Shown here one piece after another: positions 1 to 11,536 of a DNA stretch of 64,000 nucleotides. The translations under genes and the position numbers were made by a program. The DNA comes from Piper betle (taxonomy: Eukaryota; Streptophyta; Magnoliopsida; Piperales; Piperaceae). The DNA is taken from positions 26,924-90,923 of the forward strand of contig JAURVB010014092.1 in NCBI GenBank assembly GCA_033002965.1, written 5' to 3'. Below the pieces are notes generated by a model that did no database searches, had not been told where the DNA came from, and saw only the letters and a list, made by a program, of their open reading frames with translations. Numbering within the stretch: the stretch's first letter is position 1; each line of letters begins with the position of its first letter.

Positions 1-712
1 ATCTGCATGCATATCCAAGCTAGTAACGCTTTGGGAATTTTCACGGGGAAGTCCAACAGGGTTATCATCTGGAACTTGCAGATTGTCGGCAGATGAAATT
101 GCAGGATCAGACACAATATGGGCTCGACAAAGGGGGCAATTGACATGAGATCTCAACCATGTATCAATACAATTAACATGAAAGGCATGGCTACACTTGG
201 GAAGAAGACGAACATCTTCATCATCCCGAAATTCAGAAAGACAAACTGAACAGTCAGTTCCTTCAATTAGACCATCACCATTCTTGTACTTACAAATAGT
301 TATAGCGTTGATAACCGACTGTTCAAGCCCCAAAGTGTTAATATACCACACGTAATTCACAGGCGGCTCCATAACCTCACCCCTTCTTCCTCTTCCTCGT
401 CTCTCCCTTGCCTGATAGAAGGAGCTCTTGTTCTCCAACCAATACAAAACTGGGCGACGATAGCATAACAAGTCAAAACCAAGAACAAACTACAGAGAAC
501 GATTATGACGATGATGTGCGTCGTTGACAGACCAGAGTGGTGATCCACCGTAGAAAGTGGAGGGGGAGGAACCACATAGTCATCGGGGGATAGACAGCAT
601 ACTCATCGGGGGGATATAGAGCATAGCAATAATTGGGGCATTTCGAAGGACCCTTCTTGCATTCACATTGATCATCGATGTTGTCAGGAAAAAGAATCCT
701 GCGGTAATCCAT
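1..712 (-). CDS. ATL-family RING-H2 E3 ubiquitin ligase, 5' part, two apparent frame breaks
   Basis: Membrane-anchored RING-H2 protein of the plant ATL family, which recruits E2 enzymes to ubiquitinate substrates. Read on the minus strand from the ATG at 712, the product starts MDYRRILFP and has a Cys- and Tyr-rich N-terminus. It then has one hydrophobic segment (IIVIIVLCSLFLVL, about 525-450), an acidic stretch, the GLD-type motif (TLGLEQSV), and a complete RING-H2 at about 270-120. The RING spacing is C-x2-C-x15-C-x-H-x2-H-x2-C-x10-C-x2-C, with the WLRSH and CPLCR signatures. The frame stays open to base 1, so the C-terminus lies outside the window. No intron is needed, as is usual for ATL genes. 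The frame breaks twice: at the G5 run 585-589 and at the C4 run 380-383. One extra base at each restores a continuous family-like protein. All RING ligands are intact, so either these are consensus errors or the gene died recently. Confidence 0.85.
585..613. repeat. Imperfect tandem repeat in the ATL N-terminal coding region
   Basis: Two adjacent copies of a roughly 24-bp unit containing TCATCGGGGG encode a repeated Tyr-Pro-Pro-Asp-Asp/Glu-Tyr motif. One copy has a run of five G (585-589) and the other six (608-613). The one-base difference coincides with the first frame break of the gene. Confidence 0.7.
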
Positions 713-2360
713 GACAACTGATGGAAGAACTTAAAAGTTACACTCACCAAGAAGAAGGGTCATGAGAATTCATGCGCAAAGATGATGATCCAGAGCCAGG
801 AAGAGGAAGAGACAGAGACTTGATAGTCAGTTGAAGTTAATTTCGGCGGTGTAAGTCAACGATAGCGATTGAGAGAAGCGTTTACTGGGTATTCCATCCA
901 CCAGCTAAGGCAAGCCATTGACTATCTCTCGCGTGCAACTTGCTTAACGTGTTACGTGTTCATTATTCTAATTCTACAGAATGTGACAATGTACCCTTTC
1001 ATCGGTAAGGTTAGAAATTTTGTACTTATATTTCTTTTCAAGTAACATCCGAAGTTGAAATTTATGGTTAAGATATCAGCACTTGGAAAGAGTCAAAAGA
1101 AGAGCCCTCTTTTATTAAAAAAAGAATGGAAAACTCTAAATCTGTATTGCATTTGCTCCCTATTAACAAGTGCTTTTAAAAAAATGAAATACTTATTCAG
1201 AATCGGTCAATACTTATTCGGGTTTAGAGAGTGTGAATGATGCAGTGGCTGTGACTAGAGTTCGTATGCCGAAGTGCTTGCCCAATGGCCAAGTGGTTGA
1301 TTCTAATCCCCATCCAACATTTCTTGCATCTGCCTCATAAGCAAAAAACTGTCGCTCTCACAGCGTGATTCATTCACTCGACCAATTAATTGACTAATGA
1401 CTACTAGCGGATGGTTAGAGCAGTCGGTCATGTTACGGCAACTGCAATGAAGATATCTACTTGCGAATTGACCGCAATTTCATTTTCTCACATTAATGGT
1501 GGGGACCAAACAGCAAATTTTTCCCTACTTTATATCATTTTCAAGTAACATCTACCTATACCAATTAATGAATTTGTTCCTGCAAAAAAATAACCAATGA
1601 ATTTGTGGGGGTGGGTGGGGGAGAGGCGTGCGTGTGTATCCTAGCATTTCATTTGAATGGTAAGTTGCATTGCAACTTGTGCTTGGACTTGTCACCAAAA
1701 ACACCATGATCATATATATCGCTACTGATTAATTCCCTCTACTACTAGTACATTATAAATCAAAAACAACTTCTGAGCTGCAGGTGAACTGCCTTTTCTA
1801 AGAAGGGTGGGTTTCTATAACGGTAATGCTTTGATAGTTAATACACACTAAAATTCGATGATTTAGCTTTGAAAATCAAATGAAATAAATGGTTGTCTTA
1901 AAAAGATCAACAAAAACAAAGATAGTGAAGTTTCTAATCCGGGTGATGATTTGGCAATTCCTAAAGACAGCGTGTTTGTTCAAGTATGACGTCTCTTAGC
2001 TTCTCATAAAGTACAAAGTATGTTCATCGTCTTCATTACATATGGCCGAAATCCCTTCACTGTTGTCTCACTATGAATGAACACTATAGATTCTCATTAA
2101 AGATGAATCAAGCCGATGAATGAATGATATAAATGAATGCAGCCTCTATCTTTTGCTAAACTTTATGACCGACACATTGTAAAACCAAAATAATATAGCA
2201 AGCTTAGTTCACATCTAACAATAATATTCCTAACGTATATGACATCAGTTTTGCTGGCAGAGAACTAATAGGACAAACGTAATGCTTATATTTACATGAC
2301 ATAAATATGCGGGAGACCTCGCTAAATGAATTAAAAAATGTAAACGCAAAGAGAAGATCG
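713..2360. other. Intergenic: ATL promoter side and 3' flank of PSS1
   Basis: No supported gene. The left part should hold the ATL promoter and leader, because ATL is transcribed leftward. The right end is the 3' flank of the phosphatidylserine synthase gene. Short ORFs at 1055-1240 and 2204-2360 are not supported; the second is read-through past a frame break. Confidence 0.5.
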
Positions 2361-5300
2361 CTATTGCCTTTTTTCCCGATAAATTTATGAAGTTGCCACG
2401 TCCATGCAAGTAAGAAGAGTACAAGGATCACCCCAGCACTTGACCAAAAACTAACCAACCATAAAGGCATAGGATTGGGGAATAACCCTGGTAAAAATGT
2501 CACAGAAAATAAGCAGATGTAAACGACAAAAACGAATGGGAAGGTTCAGAGCTACCCCGGACAAAATAGACTAAAAATTGGAAACCATACCATGGCCAAA
2601 CTTGATACAAATAAGGAGCTCCACTATACAAATTGCTAGAGAAAGCCAACAAAATGCCCCAACTTTTTTCAGCGGTTTCCTGCAATCATACTATACATTG
2701 AGAAGCTATAAATTGAACTCCGCAACCTCTCAGGAGCAGGAATTGAGTACAAAAGAAAAATCAGAGAGATGACAACACCTGTCTTGCAAGTAGGAGTTGT
2801 ACTCTCTAATGGTTGGTATTGCAATAAGCCACCATAATATCAATCTGTATATAATAATAGGATTTCGAGGAGGAATCCACAGGCAAAATTTCAGGAAAAA
2901 GTATTAAGTTCAACGGTCAAAAAGACTATGCAGAGGCTCAGCACTTGTATGAACCGCCACGGACCCAATAAAGGATGCCACTCATCTTTGTCCCATTGAG
3001 CAGGTGTAAATTGACCTAATGTTCGCTTTACCTTAAAAAAAGTGAGAAAAGAACATAAGCAAAATGAATTTAAATATAATGACTAACCAAAAATAATTAA
3101 AGATTGCTATGCCAAACGTTGCCATTTTATCCTTTTTCAAATGGATCAAGCTTGTCTCTTCATTGCTGGAAGCGTTAATGAATAAGGATTTATGTAATCA
3201 GTTGAATAGAAAGCTTTAAAATATCGCTTTGATTGGCTTCAACGAAGATAAGTAAAAAATGAGAAAAAAGAAAACTCACTTTGCCGATGATATTGGTTTG
3301 GCGACTTAGACCAACCCATTCATACGTTTTCCATCGAAGTACTTAACAGTGTGCATTCCTGCCCATATACCTGCCATTATGGACCGATCAATACAACACT
3401 AAAAACATTACAACTGTAATTTATAAAGAAACACGCCTGCTCTAATATTAAATAAGTACTACATAATCTTACAAGAAGACTTGCATGACCAACCAAACAC
3501 AAGACTTCAATATGGAAATTAGATTAGAATATTTCCACCTTAATAAAAGCTCTTTATTATATACATAGCAGAACTTCACTGAAGATGAAAAACATACTTC
3601 CCAAACTAAAAATTAAGGTATGCAATCTCAAAGTAAATCTTGGAGGGGGCCAAGATCTCTTTAGACAAATTGTACTATCTTTTCTTTGTATTTTTCTTTT
3701 GTCAGATTTTGGTGAAATATCATGAAAATCTCACTCATATCTTTAACAAGCTCTTCTTATTTCCAAAAGAGATCACGAAATGCCTCCAAATGTACGTATG
3801 AGAAGAATAAACTTGCATATAATGCAGAAACATTATCAATGTACCAATAATATATATAAAAAATACTAGAAAAAGAGGCAGGTCGGAAGTATTACCAAAC
3901 CAATTGCATATTAGTATATCCAAAATAATACTATCCCACCAGCATTCATTAAAATTTGGTAGCATGTATGAAAAGTGAGCTGCAAACCAATAAATGAGGT
4001 ATTAAACATGATTCAAATAAAACATATATATAAGAAAAGATGTTGAATATATTCTGGGACTAACGACCTCCATTAGCTCAAAACTAACAGAAAGAACCCA
4101 CAGAAGTGGCTGATTACGAATCATTATAGCTTTACCCCACCATCCCACTATATGAGCTAAAACAAATTCATCAAATAAAGTGTCCTGCAAGATTTAAAAA
4201 ATAACAATAAACAGTCAAAATAACTTCCAGTAACTACATAAAATAAATGCAATACAAAATTGGCATAATGAAGAAAAATGTTAAAGGTTGATTGATAGTG
4301 AGCGTAGTCAGCATACATAAACATTCTTAAACCTGCTCGTGGAACTTTCTGGAACATAAATTCGGCAATCAGCTCCATATGATCTTTCAGGAAGCTCTGC
4401 AAATTAAAAATCAAATCTTTGTTTAAAAACAGGATAATAGATATAAACTCATATTGAATTAATGAAGAAAATTTCAGTAAGATTGTTGTCCATACCAATG
4501 CCAAGGTCCGGATGAAGATACTTCATGAAGTGACGGGCATCATCACGCCTCTGACAACAAATAGTAGTTTTAAGCATTAGAATAATTGTTCAATAGCAAA
4601 TAATCAATCCTCCCGGCATTGGTTTTCAAGTGAAAACAGCTGACAAATCATCACTTCAGTTATGATACTGATGGTGACAACGGTGAGGTAGTGGTTTACT
4701 TTACATAAGGAAAATACGTAAGAAAATTCAACAAGAGATCACTTCTATTTACTTCCACTTTTGGTATTATCCAAAAACTTATAGGTATTTCAAGAGCTAG
4801 ATCATTCAATCAGAGATGCACATATTGATTTATTAGTTTAATTTTTCTTATTCAGGTAAAGATGCTTTCATTAAAATTGGAAACTAAAAGACTAAAAATA
4901 TTAGTTCGAAACAACTAAAAACAAAAACAAACAATAAGAATATTGAAATTTAGCCAAAACTTATCTAATGTATAAAAAAAGACATGAACTAGATTCTAAG
5001 AAAAGCTCAAACAATTAAGGAAGGCAAACCTGAAAAAGCAAAAATGTGAGAGCAACAAGGTAAACTACTGCCAGTCCATGAACTAACCGCCAAATTGCAG
5101 GGTGAGGGCGTATAAGAACTCTGTAAATTTTTCAAAATTCAAATTCAATAATCGTATTAGCATAAAAATAACAAGTTGTCACATATAATCTTAAGTAGTG
5201 CAATCTACATTAAGATGTTTTCTTCCAATTACATGCAATAAGGGAAGAAAAACAACAAAATAAAACAGCAAATCTAAAGAAAGAAAAACTGCCAGCCTAT

Positions 5301-6280
5301 AATCATTAAAAGATACAAAGCGAGATTAACACAACTCAATGAAAGGAAACAAAGCTATTTTGACATACGTAGAAGGCGCTTGAAGTAAGCAGTATGCGAG
5401 AAAGACTGCAATCATAGCCCATACTCCCCTACAGGACACTTCATTAGTTTCGAAAGAGGATTATTACAATAAGGTCAAGTAGAAAATCAGTAAATAAATT
5501 TTAGAAGTGTGCAGAATGTACAGAAAAAGTAGAATACCTCTTAACAGCTGTCACCACGTCTAACACACTATCTGGATCAAGAGCTCCACTAGCCCAACTG
5601 AAAATACCAAAAAAATCATGTTATACATAAACAACTTCTGTACAAATCTTTCCAAAAACAGGGCTGTAGATTGATTCTAAGAATGCCGAAGTAAAATCAC
5701 ACTGCCAGAACTCCCAATTCTTCACATCCATCGGGGCAATTAATCCATTAAACTTTTAATAGGACCAGTTCATCATACAATTGTGCTTGTTTGAAAACTA
5801 TCACTTCTGCACAAAAAAGCCCACAATATATACACACCTTTTTACCCGTGACCTTAAAGGTGATAGCATATAAATAAATAAATAAGTAAAATTTTGTTTG
5901 AACGTTGCATGATTATTAGCACACAGGCAAGTGACAACTTGTCCAAGACTTCTAAATTCATCAATCAAAATATACAAACTTAACAAAAAAAACATTTTGA
6001 AAGAGGAATAAGTATAAAGTCTCTGTTATCATAGATGTGGGGAAAAAACTTATCAATACATGTAGGTACGAGTTTAAAGAAGCTAATTTACATAAGCAGA
6101 CATGCACCGACGAGCAATAAAGTGACAGTTCGGGGCTTGTATGCCCATGCAGTCCATGGATCAATTTCTTCATCATGTGACATTTTCAGCATGTCTTCTT
6201 GACAAAAGTCATCCTTTTTCTTTGTTCTTTGATAACCATTAAGATCCAAGCGAGTCTCAACCTGAACTTTTTGGTTATCC
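2361..6280 (-). CDS. PSS1: Phosphatidylserine synthase, base-exchange type (12 exons, four frame breaks)
   Basis: ER multi-pass enzyme that makes phosphatidylserine by swapping serine into an existing phospholipid. Exons on the minus strand: 6280-6092, 5597-5538, 5428-5369, 5120-5030, 4550-4496, 4396-4317, 4184-4068, 3979-3896, 3370-3280, 3031-2779, 2679-2591, 2487-2361; all introns are GT-AG. Family signatures in order are [95 protein letters not shown], and LWIPPRNP. Predicted length is about 403 aa from the ATG at 6192, or about 422 aa if the upstream part of exon 1 is coding; the plant enzyme is about 425 aa. The reading frame breaks in exons 8, 9, 10 and 12, each beside a homopolymer (3971-3974, 3327-3330, 2896-2900, 2369-2374). 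Restoring one base in each returns the conserved sequence and, in exon 12, a normal short C-terminus ending at TAG 2361. Splice sites and family residues are preserved. The exact start is uncertain. Confidence 0.9.
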
Positions 6281-7196
6281 CTGCCAAAAGGAAATTTAAT
6301 AGAAGTTAGTGAGAGCAAATAGTTGGCACAGGCAAGCCCAAAAACAAACATGTCTATATTCCATGAATTGCATTTGGAACGTAGCAGATGACTAAAAGAA
6401 AGAGAACACAATATGTTAATTACACGGAATTTTCACAAATTGTTAGAACCATGAGCCAAAAATAGCTCAGATAGAAATTTCAAATATTTTCTTTCATGAA
6501 AGCGGTAACTACTGCAGGTGAATATTAAAAAAAATAATTGCAAATCTAATTAAGGCAAGTCATACACAATGAAAAGCAAAAACCTCAATCAAAATGAACA
6601 AAGAACAGAGTAGCATACATTTTGAAACTAGGAAACTACATTTTGTGTTAAAATTTCAAAGAATAAAAAGCTCAGATAAAAAAGGTCCAAACAAATCTAC
6701 TCTAGCAAGTCAGCCTATTGGTTAATGAAGTTCTAGTTGAAGACATTAAAGACTTGTACCCTCAGTCAGCAAACTTGGTAATGTGTCTTTATTCAGCAAA
6801 TTCTGCTAACTTTGTTCAATTGTTAATTCTATCTCCAATTTGATCTTCGGAGTTTCCATGACATTAATTTTTCTATGCTACAGATAAAATATAAACTTGG
6901 TTTCCTGCATAATGCATCTGTTCGATTAAAAATACCCTTTTCTCACATAGATCTCACATCATGCAAGGTCATTACTTGCAAGTAGATTTAATGGTCACAA
7001 AGATTAGAAACATTCACATAATGGTTTCTCAAAAAAAAAATTAAATTAAGTAACTCTAGGCTTGTCAGACAGATATTCAACCATAACAAACCACACACAA
7101 TTATGCAGGCATACACCAATTTTGTGGGGATATAAAAAGCAATGGAAAACTCTTCATTGGACTATATACCGAGTATAAACTTCCCATCAAATTTCA
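6281..7196. other. Intergenic between PSS1 and the MBF1-like gene
   Basis: AT-rich spacer of about 0.9 kb between two head-to-tail minus-strand genes. It should contain the PSS1 promoter and possibly a non-coding or short coding first exon, because the first recognised PSS1 exon begins with an AG acceptor at 6282-6281. I could not identify that upstream exon. Confidence 0.45.
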
Positions 7197-8586
7197 TTAC
7201 TTTTTCCTTTTCAACTTCACGCCAAAAACTGTCTCCAACTTGTCTATGGTCTTCTGGTTTGGTATGGCTTTCCCAGACTTGAATTCCTGAAAAAATTTGG
7301 GCTTCTTGCTGACCAACTAAAAAACACAAGTAGTTTTAGGAAACCACAAATAAAGAAATATGAACTGCAAACACCAAAAAGGTACCATGTCATAAACTGA
7401 CCTGGGCGAGTTGAGCCTGGTTGGGTTTTTTATCCGCTAGAGATTGCATAATGTATCTTTTTAGTTTCGAAGAGACATGCTCATCTGCTTATCAAACAAT
7501 ATTGTCCAAATTACATGTAATTATTTCATTAAAAAATCAACAATAATCAATTATAGAGCGACATTATATGCAATATTTGGTCAATAAAAAGGTAATATCT
7601 GGATGACTATATCTCTTACGAATCTAAATATACAATGAAACATTGCTTCCGGTCAATAACAGCATAACAAAAATACTGCACGTTGCTAACAGGGACAGAG
7701 AGCATTGAAGTTTCACGAGATTAATAGTAAGAGAGTAGATTTCAGATTGAGAAATTAAGAGAATCAGATTATCAATAGAAACTCGCACGAGTGACCAGAA
7801 GAACTACACATTTAAACTAGAGAAAGAAGCGTATTGACAATACCATCGTGCACATAAAATAAACTAAGACATTAGAATCAACCTCCAGAACATAGATAAA
7901 AATTAAAGTTTCCACCTCATCATCACAAATGTAGAAAAAAATGGCGAAAGTACTGATTATCCAGTTATAAGTCAAGAAGCGTTTGGAGAAGCATATCATC
8001 ATGAGCAGAAAATATTATGCAAAGTGAAGAACATAATGAAGTCCAATCAACACTTACAAATATGCGTTTCCCCATCAAGCTCCTTCGCGTTCAAAGAAGT
8101 GTTGATCGAGGCAGAACTTTCTGTAGCAGCATTGTCTAATCACAAAACAGTAAAAATCAAATCACATCTTAGTGTCGCAGCATTTTAAAAAAAATCAATG
8201 CATGCTCTGTGTCAGAAAATCCTTAAAATATCAATCAATAAAGCGAACTTTAAACAAAATAATTCACACCCATACATCAAAAAAAAAACTGATCATGAAC
8301 GCGTGAACATATTATGAAGATAAAAAATCCTAGCAATCAAATAATATGATCTCCTATCTACATTGCATCATCTCCATGAGCTCCTTGAGATAAAGATCTG
8401 ATCATATCATAAACACATTTAAAACCAGTCCCAACAATGAGCAAAAAGGAAGCCATTACCATTATTATAGATGTTCCCCGTTTCAGTTCCACTGTGGTGG
8501 ACGGTGTCGATGTTCTTCGCCTGCATTGGAGCCGGTGGTATTCTTCCGGTTAACCGATCGGCTCCGAGTCCGGCGACGGGGGCCAT
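7197..8586 (-). CDS. MBF1: MBF1-type transcriptional coactivator with divergent N-terminus (4 exons)
   Basis: Multiprotein bridging factor 1 homologue, a nuclear coactivator that links TBP to gene-specific factors through a Cro/C1-type helix-turn-helix. Exons on the minus strand are 8586-8460, 8135-8058, 7487-7402 and 7316-7197, giving 136 aa with no frame break; family members are usually about 140-150 aa. The C-terminal half is clearly MBF1: INTSLNAKELDGETH, then KLKRYIMQSLADKKPNQAQL, then KPKFFQEFKSGKAIPNQ, ending FGVKLKRKK. The first 35-40 residues (MAPVAGLGADRLTGRIPP...) lack the QDWEPV-type block near the start of typical plant MBF1 proteins. Four exons match my recollection of the family's gene structure. 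Exon 3 has a tandem NAGNAG acceptor (exon start 7487 or 7484), predicting isoforms differing by one residue. It may be a diverged paralogue rather than the main MBF1. Confidence 0.8.
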
Positions 8587-10924
8587 CGCTTTCGGCCTGG
8601 TTGGATGGATGGGGGGGGTTAGCCTGTGACGGCCGGCGTTAGGAAGTCATGGACACGGTTAGTCCGTGCCGTGTCCGTATCTGTATTCAACATCAATCAA
8701 TGTGTGTACACGTATGTATATATTTTTTTGCTAGAAAAGCTTAAAATCATCCATTTATATTTTTATATATTTAATTTTTATGTATAGGATTGATGCTTTG
8801 TGTATAAAATTACTCGTGTATATTTATTTGCGGCTACCATTCAACGATGCAGACATTTGAAGAAGGAAAATGTGAAATTGAATTGGATTGATATTTCAAT
8901 AAAATATTATTTATAATCGCTTGATCTCGAATTGAGTGTTCGATATGTTTTTTTAGAATAAAAAAAGAACAACCTCTTTGAATATCTATGCTCATGATGT
9001 ATGAACTTGCAACTAATAAAATATTGGTGGGACACATATTTGCCAGGATATGATCCGTATATGAAAATAATTACTCTATCATCCAGAATCCATATTCGTG
9101 TGCATTTTCACGGTGGACGGCCGATTCCGACGCTTTTAAGTGCACAGCTTGCCTTCATTACTCTCGACATGTCCACTAAAATCACGGAGCAACGTAGCTG
9201 GATCACACCTTTCCGTGACCATTGACCATGATGCGACGAGATAAACGGGCCCCGCCGTCAAATCTACCAGCTCAGACGACATACAAACGGCCAGCCCTTT
9301 TCTTTCGTCAATTCATCTCCCTCGTTGACCCCGTCATTTCTTACCCATGGCCACGAGTGGGAGTACTAATGATGATCCCGTTCGCCCACCAAAAGAGATT
9401 AGCGAAATCTATTTTGATTGCCATGGACGTCCATGTAGATGTTCATGCAAACTCCAACTTAATCACAATCCTCATATTATATATACATATACAGACATTC
9501 AAAAATAAATTAATATACTTTGGGCATAGCACCATCTAAAGTAACTACCAGTAGACTACCATGGCAATGGCACATTTAGTCATCTGGATAAGCAGATAGA
9601 ATTGAGGTGGCGACTATGAGTTGGAGTACTAGTAGCTAGCGTTGGGACTCGAACGGCGTTGGGACAGGGAAGTGAGAGACAGACGGTGGCAGCCCACGTT
9701 GGAAGCAAAGTCCAAAGTCCAAACGCGAGGGAATGTGAGAGAGCGAGTTGGGGGACGACCGCATTATTAGCTGTTGAAGACGACGATAGGTTGATAGGGG
9801 CAGGTGGGGGCTGGGTGACCCGGGCGATATCGCGTGAGTCTAATCTATATCTTTCCATGTTTTGTACTTTTGGCGAAGTTGATATTTTTTCCCTCTTGTT
9901 TTAATTGATTGCGTCTGGTCGTTGTCTCCTGGAGGCTTCAATGCTTAAATTAATTTCAAACAAGCAATATTGGTAGTAATGCTTTTGGCTTATCAGTCAT
10001 GATGATGAACGAGGTTTCCCATGGAATTAGTTAATCTGCGCACTTTATGGAATTATTGTTCTGACTATATACTTTATTACTTCAGTTTTTTGTTGAATGC
10101 GAGTGCAGAGAGACCTTGCACTGCATTAGGATAAACCAGCACCATCGGCCTTTTCGTCAAGTAGTATATCCCCATTGAGGCATTGAGTGGGTGCGTCGTG
10201 TATACTGTCTTTCAGCTTGTTTTATCATGGGCTTACCAATACGTTTGATGGGCATGTCTCGTGGGCTTCTTTGACGTGCTTTCTTGCATCTTGGCTTGCA
10301 CCATTCTAAAGTGCTAAATTTTTAGACTTTTTCGTTAATGGACTTTTGAGCTTGCTCCATGACACAAAAATTTATAAATAACCTTAGGATATCCCTTTGG
10401 TTGGCATTCAAATGCGGTAAACAACATGAATATTCATATTTTATATTAAAAAATATTAATTAAATTATTTTTTTATCTAAATTAAGTATAATTATATTAA
10501 GTGAGAGTATAAAATAATCAATATTAACTTTGAGTGGTCACCTATGCACACTTCTATCTTTAATTATTTTTCCCCTTTTTTATCTTAAAAAATAAGAAAA
10601 AGAGCACATGATTGATCTACTTAAAAGAAATTATGATTAATTTAAATATAAAATACAATAGGTATGTACTAGTTTTTTTTGAAATATATTATATATATAC
10701 GACTTTTAGTAAAAGTTGACTATTTAAAATTTTCATATTATTTACGTTTATATCTTGTGCTAACTAAATAAAATTTTATTCTTTATTTTTATATTTATTT
10801 ATATAAATTTTGATCAGTGAGACTTATTAATTTACTCTAAATAAAAATATAATTCATATATAAACTGTATAAGTTTTACCTGACAAGCAATAAATAAAAA
10901 TGGTTATCTGAATTAGGTTACATC
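8587..10924. other. Gene-free stretch upstream of the MBF1-like gene
   Basis: It contains the MBF1-like promoter side (a short GC-rich leader near 8587-8640, then AT-rich DNA) and no recognisable protein family. Several ORFs of 60-105 codons between 8834 and 9904 have no motif and low-quality composition, so I do not support them. From 10400 onward it is very AT-rich. Confidence 0.45.
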
Positions 10925-11433
10925 TAGAAGTGCTAAATGAGCAAACGAGCCGAATTCAACTTGTGTTTGAACTCGGCTTGAATAGTTCGAAACTCGTTCA
11001 AACTCGACTTGAGATCGCACGAGTTTTGAATATACATGTTCAAATTTAGCTCGAATATCTTTTATTTGAATACACAAACGGTTTAATTTTCTCAAAGTCG
11101 TATCCATCTCGTTCGTGAGTTAGAAACTTACTTAATTAAAAGTCAAGAGTACTTCACTTTAAAAAATATAATTAATATGGATTAAACCCACAACCTTAAA
11201 ATCATCAATTTGAATATTTAATATTTCAACTATCTCACTTCTTTATTATTATATTATATATATATATATATAATATAAAGACTATATTATTATATTATTT
11301 TATCGAGTTCGAATAGAGTTACAAGTCGAGTTTAAGCTTAAATATTTAAATATTTAAATATAGAATTTCGAATTAAATTGAGCCAAGCCAAACATTAAAT
11401 AGTCATGAACTTATCGTTAAATTAGCAACCCTA
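10925..11433. mobile_element. hAT-like MITE, family R, copy R1 (degenerate)
   Basis: About 509-bp non-coding element with terminal inverted repeats: TAGAAGTGCTAAATGAGC at the left and the reverse complement of a TAGGGTTGCTAATTT-like end at the right. It shares its full layout with R2 and R3: a CGAGTT/CTCGAA-rich left part, a tRNA-like block, an (AT)n tract, and a second CGAG-rich part. Flanking 8-mers GTTACATC and ATTGCAAC agree at 5 of 8 positions, as expected for an old copy. It lies just 5' of the GEM-like gene. Confidence 0.7.
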
Positions 11434-11536
11434 ATTGCAACGGGCAATCATTAGGTTTAGTAGTGGCGCCTCTCGATAATATTAATTAATTAATTTACAA
11501 AACCAGGTCCTCTCGCCGTAAAAGCCGATACCATCA

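Noticed and set aside
1285..1315. tRNA gene or SINE suggested by TGGCCAAGTGG followed by GGTTGATTCTAATCC
   Set aside because: The A- and B-like words are adjacent rather than about 30 bp apart, and no tRNA arms can be drawn.
2204..2360. 50-residue C-terminal extension of PSS1
   Set aside because: It exists only because one A seems missing at 2369-2374; the restored frame stops at 2361 with a normal family ending.
6280..8586. A single fused MBF1-PSS1 gene
   Set aside because: The MBF1-like frame ends at TAA 7199-7197 after its natural C-terminus, with 0.9 kb of spacer before PSS1.
9001..9904. Cluster of 74-105 codon ORFs upstream of the GEM-like gene
   Set aside because: No motif, no splice pattern, and composition like the spacer.
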